Part shown: positions 37,978 through 46,377 of the stretch, piece by piece | How the letters are laid out: each line of letters starts with the position of its first letter | How positions within the stretch are numbered: position 1 is the stretch's first letter | Assembly (NCBI RefSeq): GCF_030063185.1 | Contig: NZ_JASISP010000007.1 | Span: 62,001 to 126,000, forward strand | Source: Arthrobacter sp. H35-D1 | GTDB taxonomy: Bacteria > Actinomycetota > Actinomycetes > Actinomycetales > Micrococcaceae | Length of the DNA stretch: 64,000 nt | Direction: 5' to 3' | Program-made: the position numbers and the translations under genes | Notes under the pieces: model-generated | Told to the model about the DNA's origin: nothing | The model's input: the letters and a program-made list of their open reading frames with translations, nothing else | The model's database searches: none

Positions 37978-39381
37978 CTATGTTTTCGTCGATGGTTTGT
38001 GGCGGATCAGTTTGTTCTTGTCCTCAAGTTCCAGCCCGCTGACCTCAGGAAGCAGGGCCTTGACGAACCAGAACGACAGGACGGCGAAGAACGCGAACCC
38101 GGCATACACGAAGCCAAGGCCGACGGCGGCGCTCATGATCGGAAAGAGCAGTGTCACGATGAAATTGAAGATCCAGTTGAAAGCTGTCGCGATTCCCAAG
38201 GCAAGGCCACGAATCTTGTTCGGAAAAACCTCCCCCAAGACCACCCACATCACCGGCCCCCACGTGGCGGCAAAGAAGATGACGAACAGATTGGCGCCGA
38301 CCAACGCGATCGGTCCCCACGGCGCAGCGAGCGTGAGTGAGTCCCCTGAACCCGTGGCCTGGGAGAAGGAGATTGCGGCCGCTATCAGTCCCACAAACAT
38401 GCCGGCGGAACCAACCAGCAACAGGCGCTTGCGCCCAACCTTGTCGACGAAGAAGATGGCAACGAACGTGAGCAGCACATTGATGGTGGCGGTGATGACG
38501 GATGTTGTGAACGAGTCTTCCTGGCTGAAACCCACCGACTGCCACAACGTGGTGGAGTAATAGAAGATCGCATTGATGCCCACCAGCTGTTGAAAGGCAG
38601 CCATGCCGATGCCAATCCACAAAATGGGTTGCAGACCGAGTGCGGGGCCGCGCAAATCACGGTAGGTGGAACGCCGTTCGTTTTCCAGGCTCTCCTGAAT
38701 GTCCTTCAGACGCTGGTCCGGATTCGCCGGATTGGCAACACGGCGGATAACGGCCAGCGCATCCTTGCTCCGACCCTTGCGGATGAGGAAGTGCGGCGAC
38801 TCGGGAATCGTCAAGGAGACCAGGCCGTAGACGACGGCGGGAATGACCCCGACCAGCAGCATCCACCGCCAGGCAGGCATGCCCCACCACAGCTCGTTGC
38901 CGGCGCCGCCGGCAACCCTTGCCAGGCCGGCGTCGGAAAGCAGCGCCAGGAAGATGCCCAGTGTGATGGCCAATTGCTGGAGCGAGCTGAGTGCGCCGCG
39001 CATCCGTGCAGGGGCCATCTCACCGATGTAGGCGGGTGCTATGACCGAGGCGATGCCAATGGCCAGCCCGCCAATGAACCTCCACGACATCAGGTCCCAA
39101 ATGGCGAAGGCATACCCCGAGCCGATCGAACTGGCAACAAACAAGCATGCTGCCAAAACCATGACGGGCTTGCGGCCCCAAACATCGGCAAGCTGGCCGG
39201 CGAACCAAGCGCCGACGGCACACCCGATCAGCGTGATGGCGACGGTGATCCCCACTGCTGCGGAGCCTAGATTGAAGTCCGACTGGATCGAATTGACCGC
39301 TCCGTTGATGACGGAGGTGTCGAAACCAAACAACAGACCGCCCAATGCGGCCGCGATGGTGATGATGATGATTTTTCCCAT
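37978..39381 (-). CDS. Sugar porter family MFS transporter
   Basis: From ATG 39381 the protein has 467 residues and 12 predicted helices. It starts IIITIAAALGGLLFGFDTSV, the sugar-porter beginning, and has the conserved ADVWGRKP loop between helices 2 and 3, PESPHFLIRKGR after helix 6, the QQLVGINAIFYYS signature in helix 7, and FVDKVGRKRLL in the second half. The open frame extends upstream to 40545 only as the shadow of tkt. It should import a hexose or pentose by proton symport. It is divergent from tkt, so uptake and pentose-phosphate use may be co-controlled. Confidence 0.93.
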   Translation of the reverse strand: MGKIIIITIAAALGGLLFGFDTSVINGAVNSIQSDFNLGSAAVGITVAITLIGCAVGAWFAGQLADVWGRKPVMVLAACLFVASSIGSGYAFAIWDLMSWRFIGGLAIGIASVIAPAYIGEMAPARMRGALSSLQQLAITLGIFLALLSDAGLARVAGGAGNELWWGMPAWRWMLLVGVIPAVVYGLVSLTIPESPHFLIRKGRSKDALAVIRRVANPANPDQRLKDIQESLENERRSTYRDLRGPALGLQPILWIGIGMAAFQQLVGINAIFYYSTTLWQSVGFSQEDSFTTSVITATINVLLTFVAIFFVDKVGRKRLLLVGSAGMFVGLIAAAISFSQATGSGDSLTLAAPWGPIALVGANLFVIFFAATWGPVMWVVLGEVFPNKIRGLALGIATAFNWIFNFIVTLLFPIMSAAVGLGFVYAGFAFFAVLSFWFVKALLPEVSGLELEDKNKLIRHKPSTKT

Positions 39382-39777
39382 GTGGGGATTGCCTTCAGCC
39401 CCGGGGCTTGGGGCCGCTTTCCCTGCTGGACTTGTTCCCACGGTGCACCGCGATCCTGGCCCTCTTGGGTGGTCAATAGCGCAGCAGGGCCGGTGCTTGG
39501 GCTGTGGCCTCCAGCTGCCTTGCAGCTCGGCAACCTTGGGGGAAATGTACCACTTTGCCCAGGAAGGCAACAGGGGCAGCAGGTGCTGCAGCAATCGCCG
39601 CAACAGCACCGGCGGGACGCTGTTTGGCCGTGCTCCGGGCTCTGGCCGGTGGGTGCCCGCGGGTGTAGCTTGGGTATAGGTGCCGCCTGGACCCTGCAGC
39701 TCCCTGTCTTTTATGCCCATGGACCTTTTACGTCCAGGGAAGTTTCCCAAAATTACCTCTTTGGCAGGAGAGCCACC
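39382..39777. other. Divergent promoter region between sugar transporter and tkt
   Basis: No gene is supported. The region is C/G-rich with several CAGCAGG-like repeats. The two adjoining palindromes near 39720-39748 are listed separately. A TATAGGT element near 39673 could be the tkt -10. Confidence 0.5.
39720..39748. promoter_or_regulatory. Two adjoining palindromes upstream of tkt
   Basis: TGGAC-N7-GTCCA (39720-39736) is immediately followed by GGGAA-GT-TTCCC (39737-39748), 30-58 bp before the tkt start. They are candidate operators or a 5' leader element. The GGCAGGAGAG site of tkt lies at 39763-39772. Confidence 0.5.
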
Positions 39778-41640
39778 ATGAATGAAGATCAGTTTGACCT
39801 TGCCCGGAGACTGGCCGTGCAATTGCGTGTGGATTCCATCCGGTGCAGCACCAGCGCCGGCTCCGGACATCCCACCTCGTCCTTGTCGGCGGCAGACTTG
39901 ATGGCCGTCCTGCTGACTGAGCATCTGCGCTATGACTGGGAGAAGCCCGATTCCCCGGACAATGATCACTTGGTCTTCTCCAAGGGCCACGCGTCCCCGC
40001 TGCTTTACTCCATGTACCGGGCCGTCGGGGTGGTCGACGAGGAAGAGCTCATCAACACGTACCGCAGGCTGGGCGCGCGTCTGGAGGGGCACCCCACCCC
40101 GGCACTGCCGTGGGTTGATGTGGCCACGGGTTCCCTGGGTCAGGGCCTGCCCGATGCCGTCGGGATCGCCTTGGCTGGCAAATACCTGGACAAATTGCCT
40201 TACCATGTGTGGGTTTTGTGCGGTGACAGCGAGACTGCCGAAGGCTCCATCTGGGAGGCCCTGGACAAGGCCGGCTATTACAAGCTGGGGAACCTGAGCG
40301 CAATTGTGGACATCAACAGGCTGGGCCAGCGCGGCCCCACCGAACTCCAATGGGACGTGCAGCGGTATGCCGCCCGGGTGGAAGCATTTGGTGCCCGGCC
40401 CATCGTCGTGGACGGCCACGACCTGGTTGCCATCGACGCGGCCCTGGGCCAGGCCCGCGACAGCATCGATATGCCCACGGTAATCCTGGCGAAGACCGTC
40501 AAGGCCAAGGGCGTGCCGGAGCTGGAAGACAAGAACGGCTGGCACGGAAAGGCCCTCCCTCCCGAGATGGCGGAACGGGCCATCTCAGCGTTGGGCGGAC
40601 CCACCAACTTGCGGATCACCACTGCTTCGCCCAGCCCGGGCACGGCGGACCCGGCCAGCAAGGCCAACCCGGGTGCCGACGTCGTTCTTCCCAGCTATGA
40701 ACTCGGCGAGAAGGTGGCCACCCGGGTGGCCTTCGGTGCAGCCATCGCCGCTCTGGCGGCCCGCCCCGAAGTTGTTGTCCTTGACGGGGAAGTTGGGAAC
40801 TCCACGCACGCTGAAGAATTTCAGAAGGTGTGCCCGGAACGGTACTTTGAAATGTTCATCGCCGAACAGCAGCTCGTCGCATCGGCCGTGGGCTTCGCGG
40901 TGCGCGGCTACGTCCCCTTTGCTTCCACTTTCGCCGTGTTTTTCTCCCGCGCTTTCGACTTCATCCGCATGGCCGGGATCTCGGAAGTCAACATTCGCTT
41001 GGTGGGGTCCCACGCCGGAGTTGAGATCGGGGAGGACGGACCGTCCCAGATGGCGTTGGAAGACCTTGCGTCCCTGCGTGCAGTGCACGGTTCCGTTGTC
41101 CTCTACCCAGCCGACGCCGCCTGTGCCGCCCGGCTCACCCTGACCATGGCAGACACCGACGGAATTGTGTACCTGCGCACCACAAGGGGCGCCTACCCGG
41201 TGATCTACCCGGCGGGGGAGACGTTCCCGATCGGTGGCTCAAAGGTCCACCATGCCGGAACCGAGGACCAGGTGGCGCTGATCGGGGCCGGTGTGACGCT
41301 GCACGAGTGCCTGGCCGCGGCCGAGGAACTCGGGAAGCTGGGCGTCAAGGCCCGGGTCATCGACGCCTACTCGGTCAAGCCCATCGACAAGGCTGCCCTG
41401 GTTGAAGCCTGCCGGGTCACCGGCAGCCGCCTGGTGGTGGTGGAGGACCACTATCCCGAAGGGGGACTGGGCAGCGCCGTGCTCGAAGCGCTGGCCAATG
41501 CCTCCGTGCCTGCACTGCATGTTGCACACCTCGCAGTGCAGGGCCTGCCCGGCTCCGGCAAGCCGGCCGAGCTCCTTGACGCCGCGGGCATATCCTGCCG
41601 ACACATTGTGGCGGCCGCGCGCGAACTGGCCGGGCACTGA
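39778..41640 (+). CDS. tkt: Transketolase (short type)
   Basis: From ATG 39778 the product has 620 residues, near the human-type rather than the 660-700-residue bacterial length. The thiamine diphosphate signature is present (CGDSETAEGSIWEALDKAGY, GDS with ADINRLGQ-like DINRLGQRG), along with SAGSGHPTSSLSAADLMAVL, YFEMFIAEQQLVASAVGFAV (acidic activation residue) and SHAGVEIGEDGPSQMALEDL. The frame open from 39382 is upstream noise. It moves two-carbon units between sugar phosphates and forms an operon with tal (16 bp gap). Confidence 0.94.
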   Translation: MNEDQFDLARRLAVQLRVDSIRCSTSAGSGHPTSSLSAADLMAVLLTEHLRYDWEKPDSPDNDHLVFSKGHASPLLYSMYRAVGVVDEEELINTYRRLGARLEGHPTPALPWVDVATGSLGQGLPDAVGIALAGKYLDKLPYHVWVLCGDSETAEGSIWEALDKAGYYKLGNLSAIVDINRLGQRGPTELQWDVQRYAARVEAFGARPIVVDGHDLVAIDAALGQARDSIDMPTVILAKTVKAKGVPELEDKNGWHGKALPPEMAERAISALGGPTNLRITTASPSPGTADPASKANPGADVVLPSYELGEKVATRVAFGAAIAALAARPEVVVLDGEVGNSTHAEEFQKVCPERYFEMFIAEQQLVASAVGFAVRGYVPFASTFAVFFSRAFDFIRMAGISEVNIRLVGSHAGVEIGEDGPSQMALEDLASLRAVHGSVVLYPADAACAARLTLTMADTDGIVYLRTTRGAYPVIYPAGETFPIGGSKVHHAGTEDQVALIGAGVTLHECLAAAEELGKLGVKARVIDAYSVKPIDKAALVEACRVTGSRLVVVEDHYPEGGLGSAVLEALANASVPALHVAHLAVQGLPGSGKPAELLDAAGISCRHIVAAARELAGH

Positions 41641-41656
41641 CAGAGAAGAAAATACG

Positions 41657-42745
41657 ATGAAACCCACACAACAGCTTCACGAGTTCGGCCAGAGCCTCTG
41701 GGTGGACAACATCACCCGGAACCTGCTCGATTCCGGCACGCTTGAGCGCTATATTGCCGAGGACTCGATCACCGGGTTGACGTCCAATCCGACCATTTTT
41801 GACAAGGCCATCGGCGCTGGTGCCGACTATGACGATGACATAGCCGCCGGCAAACGTGCCGGGAAGAAAGATGAGGAGGTCTTCTTCGCTCTCGCGCTGG
41901 CCGACTTGCGGCGGGCCGCGGATCTTTTCGCGCCGATTCATGCGCGCACCGACGGGGTGGACGGTTGGGTCTCCCTTGAAGTCTCCCCGCTGCTGGCCCG
42001 CGATACGGATGCCACCGTTGAGCAAGCCAAGGCGCTGCACGCCAGGTCGGCGCGACCGAATATTTTCATCAAGATCCCCGGGACGGACGAGGGCCTGCCA
42101 GCCATCGAGGAATGCATCTTTGCCGGTGTCCCCATCAACGTGACGCTGCTGTTCTCTGCCGGGCAATATCAGAAGGCCGCCGAGGCGTATCTTCGCGGCA
42201 TCGAGCGGCGGGTGGCCGCCGGGTTGAACCCCGTTGTCCCCTCGGTTGCTTCGCTGTTCGTCAGCCGGTGGGACAAGGCTGTCGACGGCAGGGTCCCGGG
42301 CCATCTTGAAGACCGTTTGGGCATCGCCGTGTCAACGCTTGCCTACAAGGCCTACCGGACGTTGCTTGATTCGCCGCGCTGGGGCAGGTTGGCCAACGAG
42401 GGCGCCAGGCCGCAACGCCTGCTCTGGGCCAGCACCTCCACGAAGAACCCGGATGCGCCGGATATTTTGTACGTTCAGGCATTGGCCGCACCCTTCACCG
42501 TCAACACCATGCCGGAGGCGACGCTTTCTGCCTTCGGAGACCACGGAGTGGTGGGCGACCTGGCAGCGGCCAAAGCTGGGGCCGCAAAGCAGGCCTTGGC
42601 GTCTTTCGCCGAGGTCGGCATCGATCATGACGAGCTGGCCGGGCAACTCCAGCGTGAAGGAACGGAATCCTTTGACGCCTCGTGGAGGAACCTGCTGGCC
42701 AGCATCGGAGGCAAGGGCGACAAACTGGCCGCCAGTGGCCAGTAG
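41657..42745 (+). CDS. tal: Transaldolase
   Basis: The protein has 362 residues from ATG 41657, usual for actinobacterial transaldolase. It carries GLTSNPTIFDKAI, VSLEVSPLLARDTDATVEQA, NIFIKIPGTDEGLPAIEECI with the Schiff-base lysine in the FIKIPGT strand, GVPINVTLLFSAGQY, and LWASTSTKNPDAPDILYVQA. It transfers dihydroxyacetone units between sugar phosphates. It is the middle gene of tkt-tal-oxidoreductase (28 bp to the next start). Confidence 0.96.
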   Translation: MKPTQQLHEFGQSLWVDNITRNLLDSGTLERYIAEDSITGLTSNPTIFDKAIGAGADYDDDIAAGKRAGKKDEEVFFALALADLRRAADLFAPIHARTDGVDGWVSLEVSPLLARDTDATVEQAKALHARSARPNIFIKIPGTDEGLPAIEECIFAGVPINVTLLFSAGQYQKAAEAYLRGIERRVAAGLNPVVPSVASLFVSRWDKAVDGRVPGHLEDRLGIAVSTLAYKAYRTLLDSPRWGRLANEGARPQRLLWASTSTKNPDAPDILYVQALAAPFTVNTMPEATLSAFGDHGVVGDLAAAKAGAAKQALASFAEVGIDHDELAGQLQREGTESFDASWRNLLASIGGKGDKLAASGQ

Positions 42746-42772
42746 AACACCATCATCGGAACGGAATTCACC

Positions 42773-43495
42773 ATGTCACTGCCAAGAACCAAGCTCGTGA
42801 AAAAGGAAGCAGCAGCTGAAGGGACCATGCTGTTCCAATTTGAAAAGCCGGAAGGCTTTACGTACAAGGCCGGTCAATTCGCCGACTACACGCTGATCGA
42901 CCCGACGGACACCGATGCGGAGGGAAACACCCGCGGATTCACCCTCTCCAGCGCCCCGTGCGAGCCCAATCTGATGTGCACAACCCGCATGCGCGACACG
43001 GCATTCAAGCGGGTTCTCAAGGACCTGCCGATCGGGACGGAGGTGGAGCTGGACGCTCCCTACGGATCCTTCACCCTGCACAACAAGGTGGACAGGCCCG
43101 CTGTTTTTTTGACCGGGGGAATTGGAATCACGCCCGTGCGCAGCATCATCTTGCAGTCGGTCCATGACAAGACCGGACACAGGATTATTGTGTTCTACTC
43201 CAACAAGCGCCCGGAGGATGCGGCGTTTCTGGACGAACTGGGACGCGTCGCCGACGGCGAAGCCAATATCACCGTCGTGGCCACCATGACCGAGCCTGAA
43301 AAGTCTCGACATGGCTGGACCGGGGAAACCGGGTACATCGACCAAGCCATGCTGGCCAGGCACATCGAGGGCCTGGCCGCGCCGATCTACTATCTTTGCG
43401 GGCCTGCAGGCATGGTGACGGCCATGCGCAGCCTCCTGAACAGTGCAGGCGTCGACGACGACGACATCCGCACCGAAGAATTCACCGGTTACTAA
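42773..43495 (+). CDS. FAD/NAD(P)-binding ferredoxin reductase-type oxidoreductase
   Basis: The 240-residue protein is a single ferredoxin-NADP reductase unit without a 2Fe-2S domain. It has the FAD motif RGFTLSSAP near residue 45, GSFTLHNKVDRPAVFLTGGI with GGIGITPVRSIILQ, and LCGPAGMVTAMRSLLNSAGV near the C-terminus, followed by DDDDIRTEEFTGY. It is transcribed with tkt and tal, whose activity provides pentose phosphates and supports NADPH formation, so a role in passing NAD(P)H electrons to a carrier is plausible. The partner is unknown. Confidence 0.88.
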   Translation: MSLPRTKLVKKEAAAEGTMLFQFEKPEGFTYKAGQFADYTLIDPTDTDAEGNTRGFTLSSAPCEPNLMCTTRMRDTAFKRVLKDLPIGTEVELDAPYGSFTLHNKVDRPAVFLTGGIGITPVRSIILQSVHDKTGHRIIVFYSNKRPEDAAFLDELGRVADGEANITVVATMTEPEKSRHGWTGETGYIDQAMLARHIEGLAAPIYYLCGPAGMVTAMRSLLNSAGVDDDDIRTEEFTGY

Positions 43496-43577
43496 AAGTA
43501 GGATGTCCGGACGCACTCACGTTTCTTGCCACCGTGTGGCGCCGGGCAGTTTTACTTCATTTTTCCAGGACGGAACC

Positions 43578-44249
43578 ATGACATGGCAGATGGTTGGCAA
43601 GGCTCGATTCTCCAGGATAGTGGTGGTCTTCGAGTCGCACGGGCGTGAGCTGGCGAGGACGGCTGCACAGTGGTCCGCGCCTTCCCAATCTGGAGGAGAA
43701 GGCCCGCTCGGGTTGCCGGTGCTGATAGTGTCCGTCGTCGACGGGATCGTCACCGGGCAAATCCGCCGCATGGACCTGTTGAAATTGGTGGGAGGGGACG
43801 GGTGCGTGAACTGATGGGTGTGGCAAGAACACTTCCCGGGCTGCAGTCCTCTGAGATCGAGCAGCCGGACGGGGCCCGTGCCCGGTTCGACACCCTGATT
43901 CTGGCCAACATCCACCGAATGGCAGAATACGGGACGGTGAGCGACTCCAGGATTCCCGCTGACGGGAAGCTCGAGGTGGTTTACCTGCCCCACAGCACGC
44001 GCTGGGCCTTGGCCCTGATGACCCTTCGCGCCGTTACCGTGGGACTCGGTCGCCAGATGAGCGTTGCTCGCTACGAATTCGGCACTGAAGTGCCCTCTGC
44101 CGGGCCAATTCGACGGTGAGGTTTTTGATGTCCCTGCCGGTGCCTCCGTCCTAGTGAAAAGCGCGCACCTTGCGCTCCGAACACTTGGTTGGGAGGCGGC
44201 CGTCACAGATTCCGCAGTGCTGCGGTCATCACTTGGTGCCTTGAGGTGA
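43578..44249 (+). pseudogene. Decayed diacylglycerol kinase-family (YegS/BmrU-type) gene
   Basis: Three frame-shifted pieces line up with a diacylglycerol kinase catalytic protein. The first, from ATG 43578, ends LKLVGGDGCVN, the diagnostic GGDG loop, then meets a stop. The second continues ELMGVARTLPG, jumps over a missing middle part, and gives TLILANIHRMAEYGTVSDSR and ADGKLEVVYLPHSTRWALAL. The third, after a one-base shift near 44090, reads LPGQFDGEVFDVPAGASVLV, the family's C-terminal DGE motif. The N-terminal NPxAG motif and about 100 residues are missing. It is a pseudogene. Confidence 0.65.
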
Positions 44250-44261
44250 TGACCCCCGTTG

Positions 44262-45905
44262 TCAGTGTCTGCCTCGCGGTCGGCGTCGACCCGTCCACGC
44301 CAGATAGGTGGTCAACGCACCCACTGCACCAACTGCGCCGGCAACAAGGGGCTTGCCCCACGTCGTTAGTTTCTCACTGTCCGCCGTCGCCACGTCCCCA
44401 ATACCGCGGATAAATGCGGCCGCAACCATCCCGGCAACCAGCCGGTTGCCTATGCGTTCCGCCCGGAGCACCAGGGGTTCCAATTCGGAGGCGCGCAAAT
44501 GCACTTCGACACCGTTGTCCATGTGCCCCACCAGGCTTTCAAGCTTTTCCGGCAGGTCCGAGCCAAGCTCGGCCACCGTCAAGCCCAGCCGGGAGAGGGC
44601 CCGGGCCAGGTTGCGGGGTTCAAAACGTTCCATGGCCAATCGCGTGGCATAGGGCTTGAGGACTTTCCCCAAGCTGAAATCCGGATCCAGGCGCGCACCC
44701 ATCCCTTCGGTCATCAGCAGCATCTTGGCGAGCAGTGCCATTTCGCGTGGAAGTTGGAGGTGGTGGTTGCGCAGGATGGCCAGCAGCTGCACCACCAATG
44801 GTGCGATTTCGAGTTGTCCCAATTTTTTGCCTTGGTACAGCTGGATAAATATGGCCGTGTCCTGGTGCAGTGCACTTCGGTCGGTTGTTGGCGGAGCTGT
44901 GGAAAGTTCCAGGAGTGCGCTGCTGATTCGACCGGGGCTGTTTGCGGTGAAGGCCTGCAGGAGTTTGGCCAAACGTTCGCGGAGCGGGTCACTGATCTCG
45001 CCGACCATGCCAAAGTCGATCAGGCCAATGGTGCCCGTCGTTTCGACGAACAAGTTGCCGGGGTGTGGATCCGCGTGGAAGAAGCCGTCGTCGAAGACCA
45101 TTTTGGCTGCGGCCCGGGCCGCGCGGTCGGCAAGTTCGTGCCTGTCGATCCCGGCGTCCGCAAGCCCTTGGATGTCGTCGACCTTGATCCCGCGGATCCG
45201 TTCGATGGTGAGCACCCGAGAGGTTGTCCTGTCCCAATAAATTTTGGGAATGTGAATGCCAGGGACGGCATCGAAATTTACCGCAAAGCGTTCCGCGTTG
45301 CGTCCTTCCTGCAGGTAGTCAAGTTCTGCGCGCAGGGTTGCTGCGAAATCAGCGGCGATTCCGCTGACGTTGTAGTCGACGGCTGCCGGCCAATTATGAC
45401 TGGCGTACGTGGCCAGATTTTGCAGAATCTCCAAGTCCTCGTTGATCTGGGCGACAACCCCCGGTCGGCGAATTTTAACGACGACGTCGGTGCCGTCGAA
45501 AAGTGTCGCCACATGGGCTTGTCCGATCGACGCACTGGCCAGGGGAGCGTCGTCGAAAGCAGCGAACAGTCCCTCCGGAGGTGCGCCCAACTCCTGCTGG
45601 ATGACTGAGCGGACAGCATCCGCTGCCACGGGAGGCGCGCCATCTTGAAGTTTGGAGAGTTCGGTGATGTAGCCCGTGGGCATCAGGTCCGGGCGGGTGG
45701 ACAGCATCTGACCGAGCTTGATGAACACGGGTCCGAGTTCTTCCAGTGCAAGCCTGATGCGGTGGGGGTTGGAGATCTGCGGTTTCGATCCCATGGCCTG
45801 CACCACGCGCCACCTGTCCACCCCCGTCGCCGCTGCGAGAGAGCCAAGTCCATGTCTGCTCAGAATCTCTGCGACCTGGGCCAGGCGTTCAAGGTGGGCA
45901 TTCAT
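44262..45905 (-). CDS. AarF/ABC1/UbiB family kinase-like protein
   Basis: The 547-residue protein has the KxGQ motif in FIKLGQMLSTRPDLMP, the A-rich loop in PLASASIGQAHVATL, the conserved lysine in VVKIRRPGV, the ExD motif in AELDYLQEGRNAERF, HADPHPGNLFVETTG and LIDFGMVGEI. These are the family's hallmark motifs. A C-terminal hydrophobic pair of helices (about 500-535) anchors it to the membrane. Family members act as atypical kinases or ATPases in quinone/isoprenoid-lipid homeostasis. It is transcribed leftward, convergent with the decayed kinase gene. Confidence 0.92.
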   Translation of the reverse strand: MNAHLERLAQVAEILSRHGLGSLAAATGVDRWRVVQAMGSKPQISNPHRIRLALEELGPVFIKLGQMLSTRPDLMPTGYITELSKLQDGAPPVAADAVRSVIQQELGAPPEGLFAAFDDAPLASASIGQAHVATLFDGTDVVVKIRRPGVVAQINEDLEILQNLATYASHNWPAAVDYNVSGIAADFAATLRAELDYLQEGRNAERFAVNFDAVPGIHIPKIYWDRTTSRVLTIERIRGIKVDDIQGLADAGIDRHELADRAARAAAKMVFDDGFFHADPHPGNLFVETTGTIGLIDFGMVGEISDPLRERLAKLLQAFTANSPGRISSALLELSTAPPTTDRSALHQDTAIFIQLYQGKKLGQLEIAPLVVQLLAILRNHHLQLPREMALLAKMLLMTEGMGARLDPDFSLGKVLKPYATRLAMERFEPRNLARALSRLGLTVAELGSDLPEKLESLVGHMDNGVEVHLRASELEPLVLRAERIGNRLVAGMVAAAFIRGIGDVATADSEKLTTWGKPLVAGAVGAVGALTTYLAWTGRRRPRGRH

Positions 45906-46377
45906 GCGAGTGGCTCCGAATCCTTGGCGCTACTGTGGCAAATCGCGTGGTCAGCAGGTTCTGTCATGTTCCTCAGTATGGGTAGTGCGGCGCCAACTTA
46001 CTAGAGGCGAGGGCTCTTGCCGGCCGTGGCGACCGCCAGACTCTCCTCGATTGCCGAGCCCGTTGAAACGGAGATCTCTCCTGGTGCGGGGACATGAAAT
46101 CTGCGCTGAAAAGTATTCTTGTCGCGGGTGTGCCGGACCGGCGTAGGATAAATCGTATCGACGGCATTTAGTACGAGAAGAGCCAATGCAGCGCCGCCGC
46201 AAATTGGAATGAACGTGGCCGGCCCGCAGCCGAGCCCCCAGCTGGCCCGGACCCGCCAGCGAACTTCATACGTCGCGGCTTGGTCCCTGAGGGCTTGAGC
46301 CCAATTCTCCAGTACGACGCAGTGTGGCCGAACCCCACTCTGGCAGCGTCCAGCTGGAATTCTCAAGGGATGAAGCC
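45906..46377. other. Divergent region between AarF kinase and phosphoketolase genes
   Basis: No supported gene. A leftward open frame (46001-46366) contains one hydrophobic segment but has no recognisable family or start site. Promoters for aarF and xfp are expected here. A ribosome site AAGGGATGAAG precedes ATG 46378. Confidence 0.45.

Noticed and set aside
43517-44206. Minus-strand 229-codon frame over the decayed diacylglycerol kinase
   Set aside because: Composition is typical of antisense shadow, while the plus strand shows real family motifs.
44499-45608. Plus-strand 369-codon frame opposite the AarF gene
   Set aside because: The AarF hallmark motifs on the minus strand show which strand is coding.
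46001-46366. Minus-strand 121-codon frame with a hydrophobic segment upstream of phosphoketolase
   Set aside because: No ribosome binding site, no family, and it lies where two divergent promoters are needed.
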